Translations under genes and position numbers: made by a program
Notes under the pieces: model-generated
What the model saw: the letters and a program-made list of their open reading frames with translations, nothing else
Databases searched by the model: none
Told to the model about the DNA's origin: nothing
Shown here: piece by piece, positions 53,140 through 61,245 of the stretch
How positions within the stretch are numbered: the stretch's first letter is position 1
Layout: the number at the start of each line of letters is the position of its first letter
Assembly: GCF_017488845.2 (NCBI RefSeq)
Contig: NZ_CP083370.1
Coordinates: 1,116,001 to 1,180,000, forward strand
Length of the DNA stretch: 64,000 bases
Reading direction: 5' to 3'
Source: Ensifer canadensis
GTDB lineage: Bacteria; Pseudomonadota; Alphaproteobacteria; Rhizobiales; Rhizobiaceae

Positions 53140-53245
53140 GCGAGGTAAAACAAAGTACAAATGAAAATCGTATCAGAATAAAATAAGAACAGATTTTGAG
53201 ATATATTTTAGTCGAATTTGATTCAAATTTTATCGATCTTGAACG
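53140..53245. promoter_or_regulatory. AT-rich island upstream of the LapG-like gene
   Basis: About 100 bp that is roughly 70% A/T by eye in a GC-rich genome, with runs such as AAAATAAGAA and GATATATTTTAG and an inverted repeat AATTTG-ATT-CAAATT (53215-53229). It is a possible site for an AT-preferring repressor such as MucR/Ros (inference). Confidence 0.45.
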
Positions 53246-53504
53246 GCCGTCGAGCACGCAAGTGGAATCTGTTAAGCATCTAAATGGTTGCAAGAGTGGG
53301 GTTTTGTGAGCGCATATCGACGGATAGCGTGCCAATGCCCGGGTGCATGGCGGCAGCTGGATGTGTCGGGGAGGGGCAATTTCGCCACTTTGCGTTTGGC
53401 CGCAATGCTTGATTTCAACGTGAAATCAACGCGACGAGCGAAAATACGGAGAAAAATTATTTGAAAAAAGTTGTGCCGAAAATCGGCAAAGGGAGCCACG
53501 GGCT

Positions 53505-53759
53505 GTGCTGAAATGGAGCAACAAGGCGCCGCGGTCGGAACGGACGCGCGGAAACATCGGTTCGATCGTCGAGAGTGTTGGGCCGGAATAGCCCCGATCC
53601 AGGGCGGTCTACCGCGTCGGCGTTGCCGATTATGCTCGGCCGCATACGGATGCCGCCGAGGACGAAGCGTCACGATTGAGGGCTGGCAATGCCGTTGAGG
53701 CGGCGGCCGAAATCGCCCAAAGCGCTATCGCGCAAACGAACGCAGCGATTTTGCGATAA
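53505..53759 (+). pseudogene. Possible interrupted small gene (in-frame TAG)
   Basis: One frame runs 85 codons from GTG 53505 (AAAGGGAG 10 bases upstream) to TAA 53757-53759, broken only by TAG at 53589-53591. Before the stop it encodes LKWSNKAPRSERTRGNIG; after it, a composition like a real protein (VYRVGVADYARP; EDEASRLRAGNAVEAAAEIA). Either a decayed gene, a 28-residue peptide, or chance. No domain recognised. Confidence 0.3.
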
Positions 53760-53807
53760 CGTCATGCGCATCACAAGAGTTTGAGGCGCAGTCCGCGGAT
53801 ACGACTG

Positions 53808-53904
53808 CTTAAATCCTTAAATCGGAATCGATTCAAGGAGAGAATCATGCAGCAGATTTAAAGTGCTGCAGCGTCCTTTGCGCGTTGACGCGCGGCGCCG
53901 TAGA
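53808..53904 (+). repeat. RIME-like structured repeat A, diverged copy 2
   Basis: About 97 bp related to 49217-49320: CCTTAAATCG...CGATTCAAGG, ATCATGCAGCAGATTTAAAGTGCTGCAGCG, then CCTTTGCGCG and GACGCGCGGCG. The terminal loop is shorter than in the other copies. It ends 15 bp from the PilZ gene stop. Confidence 0.75.
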
Positions 53905-53918
53905 GGCCGCGACGCGGT

Positions 53919-54527
53919 TTAGAGGAATTCCGTCAGGGCTTCGCGGGACTGGACGCCCGAGAATTCGATGGCAACGCCTTCCTGGAAATGACGGACAATC
54001 TTGCCCTTCATGTTGCCGAGCTTGATTTGCGTGCCGATCGGGGGGCGGTTTTCAATGTCCACCGCGGCGCCGGACATCGAAAGGTCGATGATGCGGCAGG
54101 GATACTTGGCACCGGTATCGAGCGTCAGCTCGGTCAGCGTCTTGCGCGGAGCAAGACGATCGTGGCGACGATCTTCGGGAAGGCCGAGTTCGTGCTTGTT
54201 GGCAATCCACGTCAATTGCGCCGCAAGCTTCTCGCGCTTGCGCTCCGTGGCGTTGAGCTGGATGACGAAGGCGTTTTCGGCGAGCCGAGACACGGTGCCT
54301 TCGAGCCGGCCGACGTGATCGATGTAGGCAATGATGCGTTCGCCGGCACGTGGGCGGGCTGGCGATAACAGAAGCACGTCACCCGGTGACATGTCGACGG
54401 CGGTGCAGTCGAATTCGTCGTGGTTGGCAAGCATCAGTCGCCCGGTAAGGTTCACCGAGACGCGCTGAAATGCGCCTTCCTGGTGCGGCTTCGGACCGGT
54501 ATTTTGAGCTTGCTGGAACGAGAACAT
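53919..54527 (-). CDS. PilZ-domain protein
   Basis: 202-residue protein with two PilZ-like domains. The C-terminal one (about 120-200) has the cyclic-di-GMP motifs RxxxR (R120, R124) and DxSxxG (D148, S150, G153). The N-terminal one (about 20-92) keeps a similar layout but only a degenerate DMSPGD, so it may serve for dimerisation or relay. Start at ATG 54527; a GTG two codons upstream is possible. The target is unknown; motility or exopolysaccharide control is typical of the family. Confidence 0.88.
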   Translation of the reverse strand: MFSFQQAQNTGPKPHQEGAFQRVSVNLTGRLMLANHDEFDCTAVDMSPGDVLLLSPARPRAGERIIAYIDHVGRLEGTVSRLAENAFVIQLNATERKREKLAAQLTWIANKHELGLPEDRRHDRLAPRKTLTELTLDTGAKYPCRIIDLSMSGAAVDIENRPPIGTQIKLGNMKGKIVRHFQEGVAIEFSGVQSREALTEFL

Positions 54528-54633
54528 GATCACTCTGCATGACGTATCTTGGCAGGCAAAGCATAGTGCGGTCCGGTTAATAGAATGTTCGCCCTGCGGT
54601 TGGTGGCTGCGCGGATCTTGGCACAGGCGTTTG

Positions 54634-55242
54634 TCAGGCGTCGCGGCCGCCCTCGAAGACGCGCAAGTGTTGCACCTGCCGGATTCCGGGAGAAAATGCC
54701 TCGTCCATGGCCGGTTCCCTTAGGAGCGCCGCCGTCCGATCCGGATCGAGCACTCTGAGGCCCCTAACATCGAGACCGCTGACCGGTGCGGCGTGCAACC
54801 AGTACGGGCGCGACAATGGTGAGAGAGAACCGAGAATGCGGTCACTGTGACCTTCGTTGGAGGCGAGGGGAAGGAGCAGAGCCTCGATCTCCAATTCTCT
54901 CCTGTCTTCCGTCAGTGCAATCGCCGACAGCATGACGGGCACGTGTCGTGCCATCACCTGCGTGCTGACTTGAAGCGTTCTGCCAGCCTGGGTCCCGAAC
55001 CAGAGTGTACCGAACTGCTGGCCGCGCAGTTCCTGGCCGAAGAGGGCGCAGACATGCGTTCCAGCCAGGCGGAATTTTATACTGGCGAAACTGTCCCTCT
55101 CGAGGATGAAGAGCTCAGGCAGGAGTGTCCGGATGGCCGACGGTTCGATTTCGTCGCGACGCGGTAGTTCACGGTCGCCACGAATGAGGTTCCAATACTG
55201 GAACAACTGCGTTGATGTCTTGCTGCGCATGATGTCGTTCAT
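54634..55242 (-). CDS. PAS_5 (PF07310-type) domain protein
   Basis: 202-residue protein of the alphaproteobacterial PAS_5 family. QLFQYWNLIRGDRELPRRDEIEPSAIRTLLPELFILER at the N-terminus and the FRLAGTHVCALFGQELRGQQF segment are the family signature. It has no output domain, so it may act as a partner sensor. Start at ATG 55242 (MNDIMRSK); ATG 55230 is an alternative. It lies upstream of the PilZ gene on the same strand, 106 bp apart. Confidence 0.85.
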   Translation of the reverse strand: MNDIMRSKTSTQLFQYWNLIRGDRELPRRDEIEPSAIRTLLPELFILERDSFASIKFRLAGTHVCALFGQELRGQQFGTLWFGTQAGRTLQVSTQVMARHVPVMLSAIALTEDRRELEIEALLLPLASNEGHSDRILGSLSPLSRPYWLHAAPVSGLDVRGLRVLDPDRTAALLREPAMDEAFSPGIRQVQHLRVFEGGRDA

Positions 55243-55404
55243 TCCATTTCGCGCGATCTGTGTGCCGATCCGGCACAAATTCGACCGCTCATACCGGTTG
55301 TCCTGATGACAGAGCGAATTCCGTGCCACCTGGAAATTAAGGTTAACAAACGGTTTCGATTGCTTCGGCCGCAGCGGGCTGGCACCTGAATGAACATCAC
55401 TTCA

Positions 55405-55489
55405 CGAAGGATTGCCTTCGGCACAGATTTTGAGCTCTGGGTATTGGGAGCTCACCGACCGTTCAGTTTTTACTGGACGGTCTTTTTTT
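55405..55489 (+). ncRNA. Candidate small RNA with three hairpins
   Basis: Three consecutive stem-loops in 85 bases: CGAAGG-ATTG-CCTTCG (55405-55420), TGAGCTC/GAGCTCA with loop TGGGTATTGG (55431-55454), and a strong terminator (55457-55489). No + strand gene lies upstream for the terminator to serve, as the PAS gene runs the other way. Either an independent sRNA or an attenuated leader of the rhomboid gene 98 bp downstream. I could not place a promoter or assign a known family; the 5' end is unknown. Confidence 0.55.
55457..55489 (+). terminator. Strong orphan intrinsic terminator
   Basis: GACCGTTCAGT pairs with ACTGGACGGTC (eleven pairs, one G-U) around TTTT, followed by seven T residues. 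Textbook form. Confidence 0.93.
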
Positions 55490-55586
55490 GTTTGCTTATG
55501 GCTGGGCGCGCTGTCCGGCGATGCGCAATTGCCCGGCCGACTGGGTCGGATTGAAACGGACATGCGGACGGAAGAGAGCAGCAGCC

Positions 55587-56318
55587 ATGGAACGAGATCA
55601 GGCAGCGACGCCACCGGAGGCGGAGCGGGAAGGCGCCGTCCAGCGCACGCACGAGCCCGCATTCAACCTGCCGGCGGGGCTGACGTGCATCCTGTTGTTC
55701 CTCGTCGCTATTCATGCGCTTCGCACCTATGTCTTCTCGAGCAGTCTCGACCAGGATATCATCCTGAACTTCGCCTTCCTTCCAGCGCGCTATGATCATC
55801 CGCTTGCCGAGCAGAGCCTTGCGTGGCTCTGGAGCCCGGTGACGTATTCGTTCCTGCACGGAAGCTGGGAGCACCTGATCTTCAATATCTTCTGGATGGT
55901 TGCCTTTGGGGCACCGGTGGCCCGGCGCATCGGCATGGCGCGGCTGGCTCTCTTCTGGGCTCTTTCGGCCGCCGCTGCCGTAGCACTTCACACAGTATTT
56001 CACTGGGGCGAGATGATCGTCGTGGTCGGCGCCTCGGGGGTCGTTTCGGGCTTCATGGGTGGCGCGGCGCGATTCGTGTTTTCGCCAAGCGGCCGCATCA
56101 GTCGGCAGTTCGCACACCTCAATCGCAGGCTTTCCTTCAGCGAGGCGCTCTCCAATCGCTCAGTCGTCGTTTTCAGCGGCATCTGGTTCCTGACGAATTT
56201 CCTCGTCGGGTTCGGCATGTTCACGCCTGGCGGAGCCGACAGCGTGGCGTGGGAAGCGCATATCGGCGGTTTCCTCTTTGGCTTCCTCCTGTTCGCGTTG
56301 TTCGACCCACGCGATTGA
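55587..56318 (+). CDS. Rhomboid-family intramembrane serine protease
   Basis: 243-residue membrane protease with about six helices. HGSWEHLIFNIFWMVAFG (helix 2 with the oxyanion His and Asn), catalytic Ser150 in GASGVVSGFMG and catalytic His225 in WEAHIGGFLFG complete the rhomboid dyad, so it should be active. A charged N-terminal tail of about 25 residues is cytosolic. I choose ATG 55587 (MERDQAATPPE). Substrates are unknown. The upstream sRNA/terminator may control it. Confidence 0.9.
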   Translation: MERDQAATPPEAEREGAVQRTHEPAFNLPAGLTCILLFLVAIHALRTYVFSSSLDQDIILNFAFLPARYDHPLAEQSLAWLWSPVTYSFLHGSWEHLIFNIFWMVAFGAPVARRIGMARLALFWALSAAAAVALHTVFHWGEMIVVVGASGVVSGFMGGAARFVFSPSGRISRQFAHLNRRLSFSEALSNRSVVVFSGIWFLTNFLVGFGMFTPGGADSVAWEAHIGGFLFGFLLFALFDPRD

Positions 56319-56583
56319 GAACGCACCGATCCTGTTGCGATCATTGTCAGAACGCTTGATTTCCCGGGAACGCTGGCGCACCATTTGAAACGGCCGATAT
56401 TGTCCATGGACGGTGCGGCCCGTGAAGGCCGGGTGCTCAAAGGTATAGCGCGTTTCTGAGGAGCGACGCGTCAGCCTTGCAGGTACCGGAGTGGGTATAG
56501 GTTCCGTTCCCCGACTGTGCCGCACACGACAGGCTGGAACCTTCCCCGCCGACCCGGCGTCGTCGCAACGGGGAGAAGTGTGC

Positions 56584-57012
56584 ATGTCAGTAAAAGCGAT
56601 ACTCAATGAAAAGGGCCGGAACGTCGTGACCGTCGGTCCTCGCATGACGGTTCAACAGGCCGCAGTCCTTCTGCGTGACAATCATATCGGCGCAGTGATC
56701 ATCATCGATGCGGATGATCAGATCACCGGCATCCTGACCGAGCGCGATATCGTCGCCGCCATTGCCAAACATGGCGCTGCCTGTCTGGAGAAGCCGGTCT
56801 CGGCCGTGATGTGGCAGAACGTCTATTGCTGCACCGAGGAAATGTCCGTCGATACGCTGATGGAAATGATGAGCAAGCTGCGAGCCCGTCATCTGCCAGT
56901 TGAAACGAATGGGCACCTGGCCGGCATTATTTCGATCGGTGACGTGATCAAGCATCACATTCGCGCGATGGAGCAAGAGGCCGAGCACATCAAGGCCTAT
57001 ATAGCTGGATAA
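56584..57012 (+). CDS. CBS-domain pair protein
   Basis: 142-residue protein made of two CBS domains (about 8-65 and 75-135), which together bind adenine nucleotides. DDQITGILTERDIVAAIAKHG and NGHLAGIISIGDVIKHHI mark the ends of each repeat. No catalytic partner domain is fused. Start at ATG 56584 with GGGGAG 9 bases upstream; the reading from 56491 is not supported. The 265 bp before it carry no recognised gene. Confidence 0.9.
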   Translation: MSVKAILNEKGRNVVTVGPRMTVQQAAVLLRDNHIGAVIIIDADDQITGILTERDIVAAIAKHGAACLEKPVSAVMWQNVYCCTEEMSVDTLMEMMSKLRARHLPVETNGHLAGIISIGDVIKHHIRAMEQEAEHIKAYIAG

Positions 57013-57015
57013 TTG

Positions 57016-57041
57016 AAAGGGGCGGTTTCCGCCGCCCTTTT
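57016..57041 (+). terminator. Terminator after the CBS gene
   Basis: AAAGGGGCGG-TTTCCG-CCGCCCTTT with trailing T, 4 bp after the stop. Confidence 0.85.
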
Positions 57042-57170
57042 GTTGTCCGTCTGCGGCGCAATCTCGAACAGTCGTGCTGAACGCGCGCTGGCACTTTCCG
57101 CCATCGCTAAATGTGCGACCGGTACAGCAATCCCTTGGAGCAACGCGGAAACCTGGCATTGCGCCCGTTG

Positions 57171-58136
57171 TCAGCGAACCAGGACTTCCTGCATCCGGCG
57201 GATTTCGGCGAGCTTGGCTTTCGCTTCCTGATAGCCGCGATCAATCGCCTCTCCGGCGCGGTGGAATTCCGAGAGCCCGATGTCGTTGAGCTTCGGATGG
57301 AGGGCCAGATCCGGAGGATCGCCGGCAAGGCGCGCACGCGAGATGCGATCCTGAATGATGTTGAAGGCCTGAACCATGACGCTGGTCATGCCCATGCGCG
57401 CCGAGTGGTGCGTCGGCTCGTTGATGGCCGGCATATCCAGGGTCTCTGTGCCGGCGCTGTGTTTGACCACGGCAGAGCGGCCATAGAGATCGTAGTTAAG
57501 GTTCACGGCAACGACGAGCTGCTGTTCATGCGCACGGCATACCGAAACCGGTACGGGGTTGACCAGTGCGCCGTCCATTAATGTCCGGCCGTTGGCATTG
57601 ATCGGCTCGAAGATGCCGGGAAGGGCATAGGACGCGCGGATGGCGGTGATCAGAGAGCCCTTTTCCAGCCAGACTTCGTGGCCGCTATGCACCTCGGTTG
57701 CAACCGCAATGAACGGTCGGTCGAGGCTCTCGATGCTTAGGCCCTTGAGATGCTCCTGCATGCGCTTGGTCAAGCGCAGCCCACCGAAGAGGCCGCCGCC
57801 GCCGATGGCGAAATCGAGCAGGCCGGCAATGCGTCGTACAGTCAGTGACCGGGCAAATGCTTCCAGTTCATCGAGCTTGCCGGCGAGATAACAGCCACCG
57901 ACAAGAGCGCCGATGGAGGTACCGGCGATCATGCCGACCTCGATGCCTTCTTCGTCGAGCGCTCTGAGCACGCCGATATGGGCCCAGCCGCGAGCGGCGC
58001 CGCCGCCGAGCGCGATTGCGATCTTGGGCGGTCTGGGCGGCACGGCGGGTTCAGATGGTGTTGTCGAGAGTGATGACCCGTCCGGGTCGGTCAGGTCGGC
58101 AATCTGGCTGCTACGCGTAAAAGTCCAGTTCAACAT
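57171..58136 (-). CDS. Patatin-like phospholipase family protein
   Basis: 321-residue RssA-like patatin hydrolase. The oxyanion segment GGGAARGWAHIGVLRAL (44-60), nucleophile Ser74 in GTSIG and catalytic Asp188 in DGALVNP are intact. A proline-rich N-terminal stretch (about 20-37) precedes the domain. GGAGGTG lies just before ATG 58136. Substrate unknown. Confidence 0.92.
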   Translation of the reverse strand: MLNWTFTRSSQIADLTDPDGSSLSTTPSEPAVPPRPPKIAIALGGGAARGWAHIGVLRALDEEGIEVGMIAGTSIGALVGGCYLAGKLDELEAFARSLTVRRIAGLLDFAIGGGGLFGGLRLTKRMQEHLKGLSIESLDRPFIAVATEVHSGHEVWLEKGSLITAIRASYALPGIFEPINANGRTLMDGALVNPVPVSVCRAHEQQLVVAVNLNYDLYGRSAVVKHSAGTETLDMPAINEPTHHSARMGMTSVMVQAFNIIQDRISRARLAGDPPDLALHPKLNDIGLSEFHRAGEAIDRGYQEAKAKLAEIRRMQEVLVR

Positions 58137-58541
58137 CCGGCACCTCCAACACCGCCGAACACGTGGCAGCGCAACACGTCCTTCAGAATGCGCGAAGGGC
58201 GTCGTGGCGCTCCATGCATTGACTCAAACTTCCGAAGACCAGATTCGATCCTGGAACGACGCAATAATTTTGAGCGCACTTGTCTGGAGGAAAACCTGCC
58301 AAGCCGGCGCTGGTGCCGGCCTTGTCCTTATTCATCGCTGAAAGACTGGCACCGTTATTCAGATTACCATCGATCCTGTCGCCGCGTGCGGCGGGGCCGA
58401 TAAACATTCACTACAGTTTGCAATGTTACCCGGCTTGCGGCCGTTCCCAGGGAAACTGCATCCTTGCCGAAGGATTAGGCGCCCGCTGGGTTACCAAAAT
58501 ATCAACGCAGTATGCACCCGCCCCAAAAAGATGCGCAATGC
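58137..58541. other. Intergenic region between the patatin and hisI genes
   Basis: 405 bp with no supported gene. It should carry the promoter of the patatin gene. The only structure seen is a GCCGGC-GCTGGT-GCCGGC hairpin near 58313-58330 without a T-run. Short frames in it lack ribosome sites. Confidence 0.5.
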
Positions 58542-58994
58542 TTAATTTTTGTCATAAACCTCGGTCGGGTCGAAATGCCTGATGTCGTCGGTGATCGTAA
58601 CGGTAGCACGGCCGCCATCGGTGCCGACCGTTCGATAGAAGCAGGAGCGGCGGCCGGTGTGGCAGGTTGCGTCGTGTCCGGCGACCGACACCTTGAGCCA
58701 GATGGCGTCCTGGTCGCAATCGGTGCGAATCTCTTTCACCGTCTGAAGATTGCCGGAGCTCTCGCCCTTCTTCCAGAGGCTCTTTCGGGAGCGGCTGTAA
58801 TAGTGGGCGACGCCGGTCTCGATCGTCAGCGCCAGCGCTTCGGCGTTCATGTGCGCGACCATCAGCAACTCGCCGTCGCGTGCGTCGGTGACGACGGCGG
58901 TGATCAGCCCCTTTTCATCGAAGCGGGGCGTGAAGGCCGGACCGTTTTCCAGTTCGGCATTGTTGGAGGAGGGGGTCTCGAATGTGAGCGTCAT
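58542..58994 (-). CDS. hisI: Phosphoribosyl-AMP cyclohydrolase
   Basis: 150-residue zinc enzyme that opens the purine ring of phosphoribosyl-AMP, third step of histidine biosynthesis. It is the single-domain form without a fused His[20 protein letters not shown] and CHTGRRSCF supply the metal-binding aspartates and cysteines. Start at ATG 58994 behind CGGAGCC. It follows folE by 23 bp on the same strand. Confidence 0.95.
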   Translation of the reverse strand: MTLTFETPSSNNAELENGPAFTPRFDEKGLITAVVTDARDGELLMVAHMNAEALALTIETGVAHYYSRSRKSLWKKGESSGNLQTVKEIRTDCDQDAIWLKVSVAGHDATCHTGRRSCFYRTVGTDGGRATVTITDDIRHFDPTEVYDKN

Positions 58995-59017
58995 GAAAGG
59001 CTCCGTTGGTAGGAGCC

Positions 59018-59635
59018 TTACTTGAAGCCCCGCAGCATCGTCATGAAACGGGCCTGTTCGGCCGGTTCGGTCTGGAAAGTACCCGTAAATGTGGTGGTCA
59101 GCGTTGTCGAGCCTTGCTTCTGAACGCCGCGCATCGCCATGCACATATGTTCAGCCTCGATCATCACCGCGACCCCGCGGGGCGCCAGCGACTCGTCGAT
59201 CGCCTTGGCGATCTGGGCCGTCATCGATTCCTGCGTCTGCAGCCGGCGACCATAGATATCGACCACGCGGGCGATCTTCGAAAGCCCAAGAACCCTTCCA
59301 TTCGGCAGATAGGCGACGTGCGCCCTTCCGATGATTGGCACCATGTGGTGTTCGCAATGGGAATAGAACGGAATGTCCTTGACCAGCACCATGTCGTCGT
59401 AGCCGGCAACCTCTTCGAAGGTCCGGCCGAGCACGTCTTCGGCTGCGAGATCGTAACCACTGAAAAGCTCGCGGTAGGACTTGGCTACGCGTGCCGGCGT
59501 ATCCAACAGGCCCTCGCGACTCGGATCATCACCTGCCCAGCGCAGCAGAACGCGCACGGCGTCCTCGGCCTCTTTTTGCGTCGGCCGGTCGCTCGCATTG
59601 TCGAGCACGGGGAAATTCTTCACTATGGCATCCAT
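59018..59635 (-). CDS. folE: GTP cyclohydrolase I
   Basis: 205-residue enzyme forming dihydroneopterin triphosphate from GTP, first step of tetrahydrofolate synthesis. Zinc ligands are in [11 protein letters not shown] and [30 protein letters not shown] is the substrate-binding block. I choose ATG 59635 ([10 protein letters not shown]). Divergent from the IscU-like gene across about 300 bp. Confidence 0.95.
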   Translation of the reverse strand: MDAIVKNFPVLDNASDRPTQKEAEDAVRVLLRWAGDDPSREGLLDTPARVAKSYRELFSGYDLAAEDVLGRTFEEVAGYDDMVLVKDIPFYSHCEHHMVPIIGRAHVAYLPNGRVLGLSKIARVVDIYGRRLQTQESMTAQIAKAIDESLAPRGVAVMIEAEHMCMAMRGVQKQGSTTLTTTFTGTFQTEPAEQARFMTMLRGFK

Positions 59636-59931
59636 AATGGCCTCTTTGCGCAATACGGGGATTGCTTGACGTTTTATCTTTCGGACAACTCGCCACTGGC
59701 CATTCGCCTAACCCTGCAGGCTTGGGTTCCGTCGGCGGGCTCCGGGGCTTTCTGGTCCTTGCTTAGCAGTGCAATGGACCGTCCGGCACGGTTTCCCAAA
59801 CAACAGGCGACATTTTGATCCTCTTGCGGAACTGTCGCCCCAACACGACATAGCATATAGTATGGTGCCACAGAGATGAAAGAGGCCGAGGGGACTGCGT
59901 CGTGCTTTTTTCCTGCCTATAGGAGAAAATC

Positions 59932-59982
59932 ATGCGCCGATCACCCAAAACCGCGAAAAATCAGCCGGATCGCGTCAAATGA
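59932..59982 (+). CDS. 16-residue leader peptide before the IscU-like gene
   Basis: ATG 59932 has an ideal AGGAG site (59921-59925) and encodes a basic peptide (MRRSPKTAKNQPDRVK). Its TGA overlaps the ATG of the next gene (ATGA). The downstream gene lacks a ribosome site of its own, so the leader probably delivers ribosomes by coupling. It is in a different frame, so not an N-terminal extension. Confidence 0.55.
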   Translation: MRRSPKTAKNQPDRVK

Positions 59983-60425
59983 TGGATGACATTTACAACA
60001 ATCGTATTCTCGACTTCGCCGGCAATATCCCGCGTATCGGGGTTCTGGAAAATGCCGATGCCGAAGCGGTTGCGCATTCGAAGCTTTGCGGCTCGAAGGT
60101 CCGGATCTGGCTGAAGATGGACGGCGACGTGGTCACGGATTTTGCCCATGACGTCAAGGCTTGCGCGCTCGGGCAGGCATCGTCGTCGATCATGGCTCGT
60201 CATGTCGTCGGCGCGCAGGCGAGCGAAATCCGAAAGGCCCGCGACGAGATGCTGGCGATGCTGAAGGCCGACGGGGAAGGTCCCTCTGGCCGTTTCGAGG
60301 ACATGCGGTTCCTGAAGCCGGTGAAGGACTACAAGGCCCGGCACGCCTCGACCATGCTCACTTTCGATGCTGTCGTCGATGCGATCGGCCAGATCGAGGC
60401 CAGGCGTCTGGCGACGGCCGTCTGA
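59979..60425 (+). CDS. IscU/NifU-like scaffold protein missing the third cysteine
   Basis: 148-residue protein of the IscU fold. Of the three cluster cysteines of IscU, C37 (SKLCGSK) and C62 (KACALGQASSS) remain, but the last, normally in an HC pair, reads His122-Ala123 (ARHAST). It may bind a cluster by another ligand, or carry and repair clusters. The gene opens a tight run with yidD (3-bp gap) and a DUF2267 gene. Start ATG 59979 or 59982. Confidence 0.85.
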   Translation: MMDDIYNNRILDFAGNIPRIGVLENADAEAVAHSKLCGSKVRIWLKMDGDVVTDFAHDVKACALGQASSSIMARHVVGAQASEIRKARDEMLAMLKADGEGPSGRFEDMRFLKPVKDYKARHASTMLTFDAVVDAIGQIEARRLATAV

Positions 60426-60428
60426 GCC

Positions 60429-60803
60429 ATGTGCCGGGATCCGCATTGCGAACATCCGCCCATGGCTGGCTCTGAGTCTGCGGGCGGCGGGCGCAACTGG
60501 TCCGGTCCTTTCCGCAGGACGCCGGGGCGCCTGCTTGGCATGGCCTTCATCCGTGCCTATCAGTTGACCCTTTCCAGTTTCATCGGCAATGCCTGCCGGC
60601 ATCTGCCGACCTGTTCGGAATATGGCTATGAGGCAGTCGCACGCCACGGCCTGTGGGCCGGTGGTTGGATGACGCTTTTTCGCGTCGCGCGTTGTGGCCC
60701 GGGCGGAACCCATGGGTTCGACCCGGTGCCGGAGCGCCTGAAGGGCAGGCATCATTGGTATGCGCCGTGGCGCTACTGGCAGCCGCGGCCAAAGGGCGGA
60801 TGA
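60429..60803 (+). CDS. yidD: Membrane protein insertion efficiency factor YidD
   Basis: 124-residue YidD, a small membrane-associated protein aiding YidC-dependent insertion. The core RAYQLTLSSFIGNACRHLPTCSEYGYEAVARHG with its three cysteine-region landmarks and the GGTHGFDPVP segment are diagnostic. It has an N-terminal extension of about 35 residues with a CxxxxC element (CRDPHC) compared with E. coli. Its TGA overlaps the next ATG. Confidence 0.93.
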   Translation: MCRDPHCEHPPMAGSESAGGGRNWSGPFRRTPGRLLGMAFIRAYQLTLSSFIGNACRHLPTCSEYGYEAVARHGLWAGGWMTLFRVARCGPGGTHGFDPVPERLKGRHHWYAPWRYWQPRPKGG

Positions 60804-61228
60804 ACGCGATGACGATCCCGATGGAATATCGGCAGGCTTCGGTCGATTTCGACCGCTTCATCACCGATGCCCGCGATATCTCAGGGCTCCAGACGACGAA
60901 CCAGGCCTATACGATGGTTCAGGCCGTGCTGCAGACCTTTCGTCGTCGCCTGGATGTCGAGGATGCGATCCTGTTTGCCGACGTGCTGCCGCCGGTTCTA
61001 AGAGCGATCTTTATCGCCGAGTGGGATCTCGAAGAACCCACGAGCCCGTTTTCGGGAAGGACGGCTATGACGCTCGAAGTGCAAGCGCTGCGTGGAGACC
61101 ACAATATTTCGCCGGATACGGCAATTGCCGATGTGGCGGCAGCCTTGCGGAAGAACGTCGACGAAGCGAAGCTCGATCGCGTATTGGCCCATTTGCCGGC
61201 CGGTGCCGCCGACTACTGGCGTGCATGA
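60800..61228 (+). CDS. DUF2267 family protein
   Basis: 142-residue helical protein matching DUF2267; function unknown. VQAVLQTFRRRLDVEDAILFADVLPPVLRAIFIAEWD is the conserved block and the C-terminal part (DEAKLDRVLAHLPAGAADYW) repeats the theme. Start at ATG 60800, overlapping yidD by 4 bp. Confidence 0.85.
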   Translation: MNAMTIPMEYRQASVDFDRFITDARDISGLQTTNQAYTMVQAVLQTFRRRLDVEDAILFADVLPPVLRAIFIAEWDLEEPTSPFSGRTAMTLEVQALRGDHNISPDTAIADVAAALRKNVDEAKLDRVLAHLPAGAADYWRA

Positions 61229-61245
61229 GCCAAGGAGTTCCCTGC

